NCBI RefSeq assembly: GCF_003173355.1
Contig: NZ_QGMY01000011.1
Location: 106,295 to 170,294, forward strand
Reading direction: 5' to 3'
Length of the DNA stretch: 64,000 nt
Origin: Methanospirillum lacunae
Lineage (GTDB): Archaea > Halobacteriota > Methanomicrobia > Methanomicrobiales > Methanospirillaceae
Part shown: piece by piece, positions 8,532-18,121 of the stretch
How the letters are laid out: every line of letters starts with the position of its first letter
Numbering within the stretch: the first letter of the stretch is position 1
Program-made: the position numbers and the translations under genes
Notes under the pieces: model-generated
Seen by the model: the letters and a program-made list of their open reading frames with translations, nothing else
Databases searched by the model: none
What the model was told of the DNA's origin: nothing

Positions 8532-9682
8532 GCTTCATCCTCAACTGTTCTCATCACCTGTGTTACCGGAAGATTATGCTGCCTGGCAAATCTGCATACA
8601 TGTTCATACTCTGCCTTCAGGGTATAACAGGATCCCTCAATGATGCCGTACTTTACCGGAAATTTACCTGAAAAATTGTCAACTGTGATTTCTATCTCTT
8701 CAATCCTTCGGTCTGCTATGAACCGGTGAACTGCCGGGATGCATCTGACTCCAAGCGTTCCGGTCTCTCGTGCAATGAGGATTGAAAGTCTCTCAGCATC
8801 ACCAGGTCTGCATATCACTCTGATAAGGTGGCCGGGTCTTCCTTTTTTCATGGTAAGAGGGGTGGCACTTGCATCCCTTGCCCCTGATTCCATGAGTTTT
8901 TCCAGGAGATATCCGATAACCTCCCCTGGGACATCATCAACATTGGTTTCAAGGATATCCACCTCATCTCCCCCTGGCTCTTCGGGAACTGTAAGAAGCA
9001 TCATCCTGAGGACGTTTGGTGTGTGCGGGTCATCTCTATCACCGGCCCCATAACTGGTTACATCCAGCCGGGCTGGTGGCAGTGAATGGATCCCTGAAGA
9101 AAACTCTGCAAGCAGTGCAGCACCGGTTGGAGTGCAGAGTTCGCCATTACCTCCTCCCAGGATTACCTGCAGGCCACCTGCAGCAAGTATTGCAGCAGTT
9201 GCTGGGGCAGGGACAGGGTACATGCCGTGTTCCATCCTGACCATTCCAGTCCCTGTTGCAACCGGAAACACCCTTACAAGATCAGGAGATATCGTATACA
9301 TCGCCATACATGAACCAAGGACATCTGCGATAGCATCGTCTGCACCAACTTCATGAAAGTGCTCCATTCTTCCATGTATTGATTGTTCTGCAGAGGCTAT
9401 CCGCTGAAAAACGGCTTCAGCCCTGGCAATAACAACATCGGGGGCAGATGAAGACCTGACCCTTGCTATGACCTCTTCCAGCGTCCTTGATGCAGGACCT
9501 GCATGAGTATGTATTTTTATAGACTGGATCCCTGCCCGTGATACAACTTCTATTGTAGGGGTTGCAACAACTGATTCCATCACCCGGATCACCGCGTCAC
9601 GGTCAGCCCCAAGGCCGAGAAGAGCACCAAGGAACATATCGCCTGCAGCCCCGTGAAACGGGTCGATCGCGAGAATTCTCAT
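8492..9682 (-). CDS. larC: Nickel-pincer cofactor biosynthesis protein LarC
   Basis: The protein has 396 residues and belongs to the TIGR00299/DUF111 family. It starts with MRILAIDPFHGAAGDMFLGAL, has EHFHEVGADDAIADVLG about 110 residues in, and a C-terminal ferredoxin-like half with LETNVDDVPGE and KKGRPGHLI. In Lactobacillus LarC inserts nickel into the pyridinium bisthiocarboxylate mononucleotide cofactor of lactate racemase. Archaeal members are common, but their client enzyme is often unknown. No larA, larB or larE is visible nearby, so its client here is unresolved. It is divergent from cdc48, sharing a 47-base promoter region, and overlaps radB. Confidence 0.92.
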   Translation of the reverse strand: MRILAIDPFHGAAGDMFLGALLGLGADRDAVIRVMESVVATPTIEVVSRAGIQSIKIHTHAGPASRTLEEVIARVRSSSAPDVVIARAEAVFQRIASAEQSIHGRMEHFHEVGADDAIADVLGSCMAMYTISPDLVRVFPVATGTGMVRMEHGMYPVPAPATAAILAAGGLQVILGGGNGELCTPTGAALLAEFSSGIHSLPPARLDVTSYGAGDRDDPHTPNVLRMMLLTVPEEPGGDEVDILETNVDDVPGEVIGYLLEKLMESGARDASATPLTMKKGRPGHLIRVICRPGDAERLSILIARETGTLGVRCIPAVHRFIADRRIEEIEITVDNFSGKFPVKYGIIEGSCYTLKAEYEHVCRFARQHNLPVTQVMRTVEDEAWKKEHQRQDFRQ

Positions 9683-9691
9683 GATTTGCTA

Positions 9692-9702
9692 TACTTATAA
9701 AT
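9692..9702 (+). promoter_or_regulatory. Archaeal TATA box for cdc48
   Basis: TACTTATAAAT lies about 28-38 bases before the cdc48 ATG, so transcription would begin only a few bases before the start codon, giving a very short leader. It lies in the 47-base divergent gap with larC. Confidence 0.6.
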
Positions 9703-9729
9703 CCCCGGATATATGATTGTTAGGTAATA

Positions 9730-12147
9730 ATGGTGGAATCATATCTTAAAGTTGATAGTGCATATCCCGGTGATCAGGGTGGAGGAAAAGCTCGCCTGGA
9801 TCCTGAGACGATGCTCCAGCTCAGGCTCTCTCCCGGTGATATTATTCAGATCTTTGGGAAGTCCCCCACCGTTGCCAAGGTCTGGAGGGCCCAGCTCAAT
9901 GACTGGAATCAGAATAAAATACGCATTGACAATTTTACCCGGACCAACGCAAACGTTTCAATCGGTGACACGGTAAAAGTCTCCAAAGTGGAAGAGGTTA
10001 TACACGCAACAATGGTGGTTCTTGCCCCTCCAGAAGATCTTCCGAGAAATATCCCACCAGCTGATCCTGTCACGATTCATCACAATCTGATCGATTTTCC
10101 GATTGCCCTCGGGGATTCAGTACCCGTTCCTATCGGACTCCCGTTTATTCAGCCGCAGATGGTTTCGTACAAGGTTATCGAGATAGAGCCCAAAGAAGCC
10201 GTCATCATCTCACAGAAGACAGAGGTCATCCTCTCCGATAAACCGGTTAGTGGATTTGAGGGAATTAGTCAGGTTACATATGAGGATATTGGGGGTCTTC
10301 GGGAGGAATTGCAGCGGCTTAGGGAGACGATTGAACTACCGATGCGCCATCCCGAACTTTTCCGCAGGCTTGGTATAGAGCCACCAAAAGGAGTCCTCCT
10401 CTTCGGACCACCGGGAACCGGTAAGACACTCATTGCCAAGGCTGTGGCAAACGAATCTGGAGCACATTTTATTCCGATTGCCGGCCCCGAGGTAATATCC
10501 AAGTACTACGGGGAGAGTGAGCAACGTCTCAGAGAGGTCTTTGATGAGGCCGAAGATAATGCTCCAGCCATCATCTTCATCGATGAACTCGACTCCATAA
10601 CACCAAAACGTGAAGAGGTTACCGGAGAGGTGGAGCGGCGGGTCGTTGCACAACTCCTGACCATGATGGATGGACTTGAGGAACGCGGTGAGGTCATTGT
10701 GATTGGAGCCACGAACCGGCTTGATGCAATCGATCCTGCCCTGAGGCGTCCGGGCCGGTTTGACCGGGAGATCGAGATCGGCGTTCCAGCTGAGCCTGAT
10801 CGCCATGATATCCTGATGATCCACACCAGGGGAATGCCTCTTGCAGAAGATGTGAACCTTTCAGAGTTATCAGCACGGACACACGGGTATACTGGTGCTG
10901 ACCTTGCCGCACTTGCACGAGAGGCAGCAATCCGTGCTCTCAGACGATATCTTCCTGATATAGATCTTGATGAAGAGGAGATCCCACAGGAGATCCTTGA
11001 AAAGATGGTTGTCACTTACAAGGATTTCAAACAAGCCCTTCGTGAGATCACCCCGTCAGGTATGCGTGAGGTCATGCTGGAGGTATCGCATCTCCAGTGG
11101 AGGGACGTCGGCGGTCTTTCCGGAGCTATAGAGGAGATCAGGGAAGCGGTTGAGTACCCCCTCACCCGGAGAGAACAGTTTGAGGATCTTGGGATCCACG
11201 CTCCACGGGGAGTGCTTTTATACGGGCCTCCGGGAACCGGTAAGACCCTTATTGCCAAGGCTGTGGCTAATGAATCGGGTGCTAACTTTATAGCTGTCCG
11301 GGGCCCCCAACTGCTTTCAAAATGGGTTGGTGAATCCGAACGTGCTGTCAGGGAAATATTTAAGAAAGCACGTCAGGTTGCTCCTGCTATCATCTTCTTT
11401 GATGAGTTAGATGCCCTGACACCGGCTCGGGGAACTGCAGGTGACAGCCATACGATGGAGAGTGTTCTCAACCAGTTCCTTACTGAAATGGACGGGCTTC
11501 AGGATCTCCGCGATGTTGTGGTGATGGGAGCAACAAACCGGCCTGATATTATTGATCCTGCCCTGCTAAGAACCGGCAGGTTTGACCGTTTGATCTATAT
11601 CGGAGAACCAGATCTAAAAGATCGGGTGGAAGTGATGCAGATCCATACCAGGATGATGCCGATTGAAGGTGCAGCAATGGAGGATCTGGTCAATCTTATC
11701 GGAACTTATACAGAAGAGGATATTGAGCAGATAGCAACTGTTCTTAAAAAGGATTCGACTTATTCATCCGGTGAGATGGCAGAGATACTCAAGCAACATG
11801 GTTCTGGAGATGGATCATTAAGCAGAACTGTTCGGCGAAGAATGCTCCAGGAACTCTGGGTAAAACTTGGAGTACGGGTGAATGATGAGCCAGCGAACCA
11901 ACTCTTCGCTGATATTGCTGCCAGAACTGCTGGTTTTGTCGGCGCAGATCTTGAGGGACTCTGCAGGGAGGCGGGTATCTTTGCAATGAGGGATCAGTCC
12001 GGGCAGGTCAGGAAGGAGCATTTTGAAAAAGCTCTTGGAAAGATGCACCCGACGATGAACGAAAACCTGATGGTAGCGTACCAGAAGATTCAGAAACATT
12101 TCAAGGGAGGCCTCCCGAAAGAAGTCCAGCCCCCTGAATACCAGTAA
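9730..12147 (+). CDS. cdc48: CDC48/VAT family AAA+ ATPase with an extra segment in the second ATPase module
   Basis: The protein has 805 residues and is an unfoldase/segregase hexamer subunit that probably feeds the archaeal proteasome. The substrate-recognition N domain (1 to about 185) has the double-psi barrel start [14 protein letters not shown]. The D1 Walker A is GPPGTGKT at 226-233 with Walker B IIFIDELD. The D2 Walker A is at about 499-506 with Walker B IIFFDELD. Sensor and arginine-finger regions ([16 protein letters not shown]) are present in both. Between [12 protein letters not shown] (about 637-648) and [14 protein letters not shown] (about 728) there are some 80 residues where most family members have about 14, so an insertion of roughly 65 residues sits near the D2 lid. 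The gene follows a good TATA box. Confidence 0.95.
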   Translation: MVESYLKVDSAYPGDQGGGKARLDPETMLQLRLSPGDIIQIFGKSPTVAKVWRAQLNDWNQNKIRIDNFTRTNANVSIGDTVKVSKVEEVIHATMVVLAPPEDLPRNIPPADPVTIHHNLIDFPIALGDSVPVPIGLPFIQPQMVSYKVIEIEPKEAVIISQKTEVILSDKPVSGFEGISQVTYEDIGGLREELQRLRETIELPMRHPELFRRLGIEPPKGVLLFGPPGTGKTLIAKAVANESGAHFIPIAGPEVISKYYGESEQRLREVFDEAEDNAPAIIFIDELDSITPKREEVTGEVERRVVAQLLTMMDGLEERGEVIVIGATNRLDAIDPALRRPGRFDREIEIGVPAEPDRHDILMIHTRGMPLAEDVNLSELSARTHGYTGADLAALAREAAIRALRRYLPDIDLDEEEIPQEILEKMVVTYKDFKQALREITPSGMREVMLEVSHLQWRDVGGLSGAIEEIREAVEYPLTRREQFEDLGIHAPRGVLLYGPPGTGKTLIAKAVANESGANFIAVRGPQLLSKWVGESERAVREIFKKARQVAPAIIFFDELDALTPARGTAGDSHTMESVLNQFLTEMDGLQDLRDVVVMGATNRPDIIDPALLRTGRFDRLIYIGEPDLKDRVEVMQIHTRMMPIEGAAMEDLVNLIGTYTEEDIEQIATVLKKDSTYSSGEMAEILKQHGSGDGSLSRTVRRRMLQELWVKLGVRVNDEPANQLFADIAARTAGFVGADLEGLCREAGIFAMRDQSGQVRKEHFEKALGKMHPTMNENLMVAYQKIQKHFKGGLPKEVQPPEYQ

Positions 12148-12152
12148 TTTTT

Positions 12153-14267
12153 TCAGGTTGTCTTTGGTGGCCGCCAGATTACTGTATTTCCATCATGCCA
12201 TATCGGAGTGAATCCCACCCCATAGTAAATATTGGGATTGGTGATGTGATATATACCATATTCTGGGTATCCTGTAATCAATAGGGTAGCCCCGTATTTT
12301 TTCATTACTTCTGCGGCCTCAGTGGGGTTTGTGGAGTATATTTTGGCCACATCGGCCACACGGGAGTCAAGGAGCGATTGATTCCGGAAGACAAGTTCCC
12401 TAGGGTAACTTCCCAGTATTGTTGGTATTCCGCTAAATGTTGAGACTCTTGAGAAGTATTTCTCAATACTGTCCTGATCCCCCACACGTGTAGTCACTCC
12501 TTCGGCAATAATCTCCCCTGGGGGCATTGTCTTGAGAAACTGAATTGCATGCATCTCTTCTGGCATATTTCTCTCAATCCACGATGCACCATCCAGTGTT
12601 ATGGGATGTTCACCCGGGTTTGAAACTCCTAATATAAAAGCCGGTGTGAAAATAATCAGGAATATTAACCCGCATGTAATAATTTTCTTGCATATTCCTG
12701 CGTTGGTATCTGGATTCCACGTCTGAATTCTTGTTGCTATCATTATTGATGTGGAGATGGTCAGGAGAAACCAGGAGACAAAATAAAATTTGTAGGTGGT
12801 ATTCATCCGATCAACACCTGTGCTATCAGCTATCGAAAAGAGATCGCAAAATATGAGGATAATCAGCCCTGCTGTTGCGAGTATATCTATCGGTGTGTGC
12901 ATTTTCCTTCTAAAAAATCCAATGAGCGGGATTAATGCAATTGTAACCGAATAAAAACCAAATAATGCCGGAATAATACCTGGAATTAATAACAACGGGT
13001 GCTTTTTAAGCTCGGGAAATACTGCTACATATAATACAAATATAAAAAAACCAAAAACCAGCATAAACAAAAAAGGTTCTGTAGGGACTGGATTCCATAT
13101 GATTCCTTTCGCTCCGTTATTCTCCATCATGAGCAGGAATGGGAGGTACAGAAGGATGGAACCCAGAGGGACCAGTATACATAATTTACAGGCCTGATCT
13201 ACACAATCCTTGGGTATTGTATGAATGTTAAATTGAAAAATCCTAGTTTTACTTGAAACCTCCTCAGAATATCTGATAAAACAAAGTGTTACTCCAAACA
13301 GCACAAAAAGGGGAATATATATGAGAGCATCCCATGAGTGCATCGTTATCATACTTCCCAGACACAGAATGGAAAGTCCCATATATCCTATTTTTTCCTT
13401 TTTTTCCATGCTCCGATAGTGAAGGAAAAGATAGCAGAGTAAGAAGATAATTAACCCCTGATTTATCATTCCAAGGGCATATGCACGTGGACTTCCGATG
13501 AACAGTGCTGTAAGTGGGTTTTCGGTCACTGCTCCCGGAATGATCCGTAGTGTCTGATTTAAGAGTAAGATTAAAGGAAATTGTGCCATGCTCATCGGAA
13601 TGATGAAGATGTACGTCAGAGGGTAGGAAATGAAAAGGGTGCTTAATGGGAGAAAACGATACCTGGTTAGAAAGAGGGAGGATGTTGCATAGATAAGGAG
13701 TGAAGTAATTGCAAAAACCGTGGGAATAATTAAGTTGTATACAACTGATGATGGTATCCCGGTGATAATACCAAGGCATGCATAAGGCCACTGTGAGAGA
13801 TAATAATACCCGGTAAGCGTTCCACCAACATACCATGCATCAAGAGGGGGGATGTGTGGATTATGCATCATTGATGCAAGGTACATGTGGTCGGTGTACT
13901 TCTCAAATGAGATATCAATATCTGGATTATAAAGAACCTTGAGGGTTAGAAGAGAAAAAAAGAGGATTAAAAAGAAAAAGTACCATTTGCGGTTGATTGA
14001 TAAAGCCTGTAGGGAGATTTTTTTCGAATAAATTCCCCCAAAAAATAGCAGAAGAAATGGAATTAATGCCAGTTGTATTGGAATACCGATAAGTGCAAGA
14101 TACCAGGTAAAAAGTGAAAAAAGCAATATGGAAGAGGCAAATGAGATGGGAATTCGAAAACCATCCCCTATCCATCCCAGATATGGAATAAGAGATGATT
14201 GTAAGAAAAATAATAATAACAGCCATAGAATAATGGCCAGGATTTGAAGTTCAATTGGATAACCCAT
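12153..14267 (-). CDS. DUF2298 (YYY-type) polytopic membrane protein
   Basis: The protein has 704 residues and at least 12 hydrophobic segments. It carries the signature for which the family is known: a triple tyrosine in TGYYYLSQWPYA, preceded by ISFEKYTDH and by the loop HNPHIPPLDAWY. It also has the GSPRAYALGMINQ and RMNTTYKFYF motifs. The architecture resembles GT-C glycosyltransferases, and a role in transferring lipid-linked sugar to surface polymers is plausible but unproven. The paralogue immediately upstream on the same strand (14352-16484) shares every one of these motifs, so the pair arose by duplication. Both precede a DUF2079 gene at 16549-17976, and the three probably form one transcription unit read leftward. 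Confidence 0.82.
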   Translation of the reverse strand: MGYPIELQILAIILWLLLLFFLQSSLIPYLGWIGDGFRIPISFASSILLFSLFTWYLALIGIPIQLALIPFLLLFFGGIYSKKISLQALSINRKWYFFFLILFFSLLTLKVLYNPDIDISFEKYTDHMYLASMMHNPHIPPLDAWYVGGTLTGYYYLSQWPYACLGIITGIPSSVVYNLIIPTVFAITSLLIYATSSLFLTRYRFLPLSTLFISYPLTYIFIIPMSMAQFPLILLLNQTLRIIPGAVTENPLTALFIGSPRAYALGMINQGLIIFLLCYLFLHYRSMEKKEKIGYMGLSILCLGSMITMHSWDALIYIPLFVLFGVTLCFIRYSEEVSSKTRIFQFNIHTIPKDCVDQACKLCILVPLGSILLYLPFLLMMENNGAKGIIWNPVPTEPFLFMLVFGFFIFVLYVAVFPELKKHPLLLIPGIIPALFGFYSVTIALIPLIGFFRRKMHTPIDILATAGLIILIFCDLFSIADSTGVDRMNTTYKFYFVSWFLLTISTSIMIATRIQTWNPDTNAGICKKIITCGLIFLIIFTPAFILGVSNPGEHPITLDGASWIERNMPEEMHAIQFLKTMPPGEIIAEGVTTRVGDQDSIEKYFSRVSTFSGIPTILGSYPRELVFRNQSLLDSRVADVAKIYSTNPTEAAEVMKKYGATLLITGYPEYGIYHITNPNIYYGVGFTPIWHDGNTVIWRPPKTT

Positions 14268-14351
14268 AATCAGGTGACTCTTTTTAAATATTTATGCCGT
14301 TAAGAGTATCCAGTATACTTTCTTCAGATGAATAGTCCAGAATTATATTCT

Positions 14352-16484
14352 TCATGCTGATGGGATTCTCCATATGGTCGTCTGGTTTTCATGGAATACT
14401 GGGGTAAACCCGTATGATGCATATATTCCAGGATTTTTCAGATTGTACAGGGTTATCTCCGGAATCCCGACATAAAGAAGTGTAGCATTATGTCTTTTCA
14501 TTAATTCCTTTGCACGTTCTGGCTGAAGATACACTAAAACCGAATCTTCCCCACGTGAATTTGTAATCTCGGCTCCCCGGTACACTTTTTCCCTTGAGTA
14601 ACTGCCCATAACTGATGATATTCCAGTGAATGCTGAAACACGCGAGAAATATTTTGCCGCATCATCCTGATCGTACGCAGAAGGGACAACTCCTTCAATA
14701 AGAATCTCACCTTGAGGAAGCGATTCGAGATAATCAAGGGCGTTGGCTTCTTCCTGCCCGATGTATTTACTTACAAACGCTGTTCCATCGAGAGTTGGAG
14801 TCCATAAAGGTCCGCTAGAAAGCAGTATTGCTGGGAATAATAGAATTCCTATGATGAGAAGAATTGATACTACTCTGTGTTGAATATCGGTGCGAATTAT
14901 TGGGCATGTTTCTAGCATCTGGCCTAACAGCGTAAACGTTGAAATACCTAATAAAATCCAGGATGCAAAGTAAAACTTATAGGTGGTGTTCAATCGATCC
15001 GGAGATCCATTCTGCACCATCGCAAAAAAATCACAAAATACTATACAGGCAATTCCTGCTAAAGCCAAAATTTCTTCTATCTTTTCAAACCTTCGTGATA
15101 TAAGGAAAATTGCCGGAATCATCACAATCGCTGCTCCAATAAAACCCGCCAGAGCAACGATAAGAGGGATCACAAGAAGAAGTGGCCTTCTGACGATATC
15201 ATGTCTTAAATAAACGAGAAGAATCAGGATAAAAAATCCATGAACGAGGAGTAATTGAATAGGATCTGAAGGAGTCGGAAGAAAAGAGATCCCTTGCATT
15301 CTTTGGTTATTTAATTGAAATAAAAAGGGAAGGTAAACAAGTAATGAGGCAATAGGGGCGAGAAGGCTGATGAAACAGAATGCAGAGGCAGAATCATCCT
15401 TTCCTATTGTTAAATCCTTTAGTGATGAAACCAGGTGAAATATCCAGGTCTTTAGCCGTGTGTTGAAAGATTCTGAATCATGCAAATATTGTTGATACGA
15501 GATAAGAAAGCCTACAAAAACCGAAAGAGGGAGATATATAATTACGTCCCAACTGTGAAGAGGGATAAGAGTGCCCAGGCATAAGGCCAGGAGAAGGCCT
15601 ATAGCGACTCTGGACCGTTCTCCCATATTTTTCCATGAATGGTACCCATAAATCAGTAAAAAAATGATCAGACACTGGATCATCATGGCTACCGCATACG
15701 GACGGGGACTTCCTATAAGTAAGGCAGCCAGAGGATTTTCTGTGACAGATCCTGTAATCATCCTGACGCTTCCGTCAAGAATAAACCTGAAAGGAGTATT
15801 ATCTGCAAGAGCGATTGGGATAAGTGTGAAAAACCCGGGGTATGAGATTGCTAGAAGAGCGAGGGGAAGAAATCTATACCTGTTCATCAGCAGGGATGAA
15901 CAGGAATAAATCATCACCGCTGACATCGCGAAAACAGTTGGTATTGCCAGATTGTAGATTACAGATGCAGGAATACCCAGTATAACTCCCGGTATCGCAA
16001 ACATCCAGGCACCGAGATAATAATACCAGGTAAGGGTGCCACCTGCATACCACCCATCAACCGGTGGGATCTGAGGAGAATTCATCATCGATGAGAGAAT
16101 CATCGAATCCATGAACTTCTCATACGAGATATCAATGGATGGATCATACCAGAGTTTTGCCAGTAGCGTCAGGATAAAGGTTCCAAAAAATATAACGTAC
16201 CATATTCTCCCCGATATGAGATCCTGTAGACAGATGGTTCGTTTCCAGGCAGAGTACCCAATAAGCACAATAAATGGGATCAACATAAGCGAAACAGGAA
16301 TCTGTAGTAACGCAAGATACCACGATATCAGTGTGGCAAGAAGCAATGATACAGGGAATGAAAGGGGAATTGAATGTTCTGGAAAAAATCTGCGAATGAT
16401 TGGTAATACTGAAATCTGCAAAAGCAGAAGCAGGATCAGCCACTTAACAAGCATGAATAATTGAATTGATAATGGCAGGTTCAT
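14352..16484 (-). CDS. DUF2298 (YYY-type) polytopic membrane protein, paralogue
   Basis: The protein has 710 residues with the same layout as its neighbour: ISYEKFMDS, then PQIPPVDGWYAGG, the triple tyrosine in TWYYYLGAW, NLAIPTVFAMS, then GSPRPYAVAMM and RLNTTYKFYF. About 12-14 membrane segments are followed by an extracytoplasmic C-terminal part of about 180 residues (from TPTLDGTAFV) that may be a globular domain. Family knowledge suggests a GT-C-like fold. The substrate is unknown. It lies 64 bases downstream of the DUF2079 gene and 84 bases upstream of its paralogue, consistent with one operon. Confidence 0.82.
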   Translation of the reverse strand: MNLPLSIQLFMLVKWLILLLLLQISVLPIIRRFFPEHSIPLSFPVSLLLATLISWYLALLQIPVSLMLIPFIVLIGYSAWKRTICLQDLISGRIWYVIFFGTFILTLLAKLWYDPSIDISYEKFMDSMILSSMMNSPQIPPVDGWYAGGTLTWYYYLGAWMFAIPGVILGIPASVIYNLAIPTVFAMSAVMIYSCSSLLMNRYRFLPLALLAISYPGFFTLIPIALADNTPFRFILDGSVRMITGSVTENPLAALLIGSPRPYAVAMMIQCLIIFLLIYGYHSWKNMGERSRVAIGLLLALCLGTLIPLHSWDVIIYLPLSVFVGFLISYQQYLHDSESFNTRLKTWIFHLVSSLKDLTIGKDDSASAFCFISLLAPIASLLVYLPFLFQLNNQRMQGISFLPTPSDPIQLLLVHGFFILILLVYLRHDIVRRPLLLVIPLIVALAGFIGAAIVMIPAIFLISRRFEKIEEILALAGIACIVFCDFFAMVQNGSPDRLNTTYKFYFASWILLGISTFTLLGQMLETCPIIRTDIQHRVVSILLIIGILLFPAILLSSGPLWTPTLDGTAFVSKYIGQEEANALDYLESLPQGEILIEGVVPSAYDQDDAAKYFSRVSAFTGISSVMGSYSREKVYRGAEITNSRGEDSVLVYLQPERAKELMKRHNATLLYVGIPEITLYNLKNPGIYASYGFTPVFHENQTTIWRIPSA

Positions 16485-16548
16485 GGTTTTCTTTACTCCT
16501 CAATGGTATGGTTTTTAAAAAACAGAAGATATTTCCTCGTAGACTCCA

Positions 16549-17976
16549 TTATAGCTCCAGAAGAAAGTTTCGAAGTTCAGGTTTTTGTGGATTGGATAGA
16601 ACAATAACCTCATTTTTCTTAATAAGGGGAGTCCAGTTCTGGTATTTTCTAATATCAGCTTCGAAATAATTCGCGTATCCTGTTTTAGTTTCAATAATAA
16701 CATAATCTGCATCTGGATGATATCCATACTGATATGCTTCCTTTCTCTGTGCAAGATGGGGTATCACATTATCCTGGGTTACAATGGCAGCATCGCCAGG
16801 AAGATGTGAGGTAATTGTATCAAGTAACTGAAACTTTTCTGAATGTGCCTGATCAAGGTAATCGGGAATAATCGTCGCATATGCAACGAACGGACTGACC
16901 ACCACGAAACTGATGATTGACCCAACTAATAAGGCATAACCAATATACCGGGGCCAGTTCTCCTTTTGATCAAGATGAAGTCGCTTGTTTATCCGAAATA
17001 ATCCATACAGAGTTGCGAGGATAATGATCGGCTGGAACATCCCCGGGTAGTGATATTGTAAATCAAGGAAAGAGTATGTGGGAGAGAGGAATACTTCGAG
17101 AAACTGGAATAATCCAACCAGCAACACTTCTGGAGCCGCAAATGGAATGAATAGGGATGGAGCAAAGGTTTCAGCAAATAATACTATCCGTTGTTTACCA
17201 TAAAGAGGGAGATTCTCAATAAGGTTATGGGTATATTGCGATGAGAGTGTCGATGCAGGAGCGAAGTAAGGGATAATCACCGCCATTGAGAGTGCAGCAA
17301 AGCAAATGGCACAGATAATCAAAATAATATGACATGTCCTGAATGTGCCGGATCTATTTTCTGAAAAAAAGATTCCATACAGGCCTATCATGGCCGCCAT
17401 AAGGGCCACATCTTCTCTAACAATAATGAGAAGAAGTCCCGCAATCAGGTACATCTTCCATCTGTCACTTATGAGTCCATACCAGCAGAGAAAAACAAGA
17501 AGGGGAACAAAACAGATTGTTGAGAAATTATACAGGTTTATTCCGTGTATTGCCGGGGATAACAGGTATATAAAAACAATAAGGTACGAAAATCGTTCAC
17601 TCAGATATCTTCTTGAAATGTAATACAGTGGAATTGCAGCCAGACCCAGCAGGACGGTACTGATAAGAAGCAAGAAGAGTGGGCTTTGAAAGATCAGATA
17701 AAGAGGGAGCAGGAGAAAAAGGATGGGTGAATTATGTGCTCCGAATGAACAGTGATATATCGTATCTACAGTATTAGAAAAAAATTCACCCTGATGGATC
17801 GTTGTCCAGAATGATTGTTCAAAAATGGCAAGATCGTGAGTTGTGAGATACAGGGAATGAATTAAGGTCACAAGAATGCCCATTCCAATCACATATATTG
17901 CAACGAGAATCCCAACAATAATGAGAGGCGTTATTGCATTTTTCCCCGAAAAAAAAGGAAGATTTCCTGATTCCAT
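16549..17976 (-). CDS. DUF2079 polytopic membrane protein, second copy
   Basis: The protein has 475 residues and matches the copy at 2152-3627 motif by motif: DLAIFEQSFWTTIHQG, FGAHNSPILFLLLPLY, YLLSPAIHGINLYNF and a central IVREDVALMAAMIGLYG. The C-terminal extracytoplasmic part includes VTQDNVIPHLAQR. It is the first gene of the leftward DUF2079-DUF2298-DUF2298 group. The recurrence of DUF2079 beside large membrane proteins and a GT2 in two nearby loci suggests parallel glycan or glycolipid pathways. The specific function is unknown. Confidence 0.8.
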   Translation of the reverse strand: MESGNLPFFSGKNAITPLIIVGILVAIYVIGMGILVTLIHSLYLTTHDLAIFEQSFWTTIHQGEFFSNTVDTIYHCSFGAHNSPILFLLLPLYLIFQSPLFLLLISTVLLGLAAIPLYYISRRYLSERFSYLIVFIYLLSPAIHGINLYNFSTICFVPLLVFLCWYGLISDRWKMYLIAGLLLIIVREDVALMAAMIGLYGIFFSENRSGTFRTCHIILIICAICFAALSMAVIIPYFAPASTLSSQYTHNLIENLPLYGKQRIVLFAETFAPSLFIPFAAPEVLLVGLFQFLEVFLSPTYSFLDLQYHYPGMFQPIIILATLYGLFRINKRLHLDQKENWPRYIGYALLVGSIISFVVVSPFVAYATIIPDYLDQAHSEKFQLLDTITSHLPGDAAIVTQDNVIPHLAQRKEAYQYGYHPDADYVIIETKTGYANYFEADIRKYQNWTPLIKKNEVIVLSNPQKPELRNFLLEL

Positions 17977-18026
17977 TTATCTATTCATCCTGTAATTCGA
18001 CTGAAGTATACATGTACCATGTTTCA

Positions 18027-18038
18027 GAATATATATTC
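18027..18038. promoter_or_regulatory. AT-rich palindrome in the divergent promoter region
   Basis: GAATATATATTC is a perfect 12-base palindrome in the gap between the divergent DUF2079 gene (17976) and the acyl-CoA ligase (18122). It could serve as TATA element for either direction. Assignment to one gene is not possible by eye. Confidence 0.35.
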
Positions 18039-18121
18039 TCAAGATCGGAGTATGAAAATATTATCCAAACTACAATGGATGACTCCTTTAATCATCAAGG
18101 TACAACTATGTATGGTCTGAT

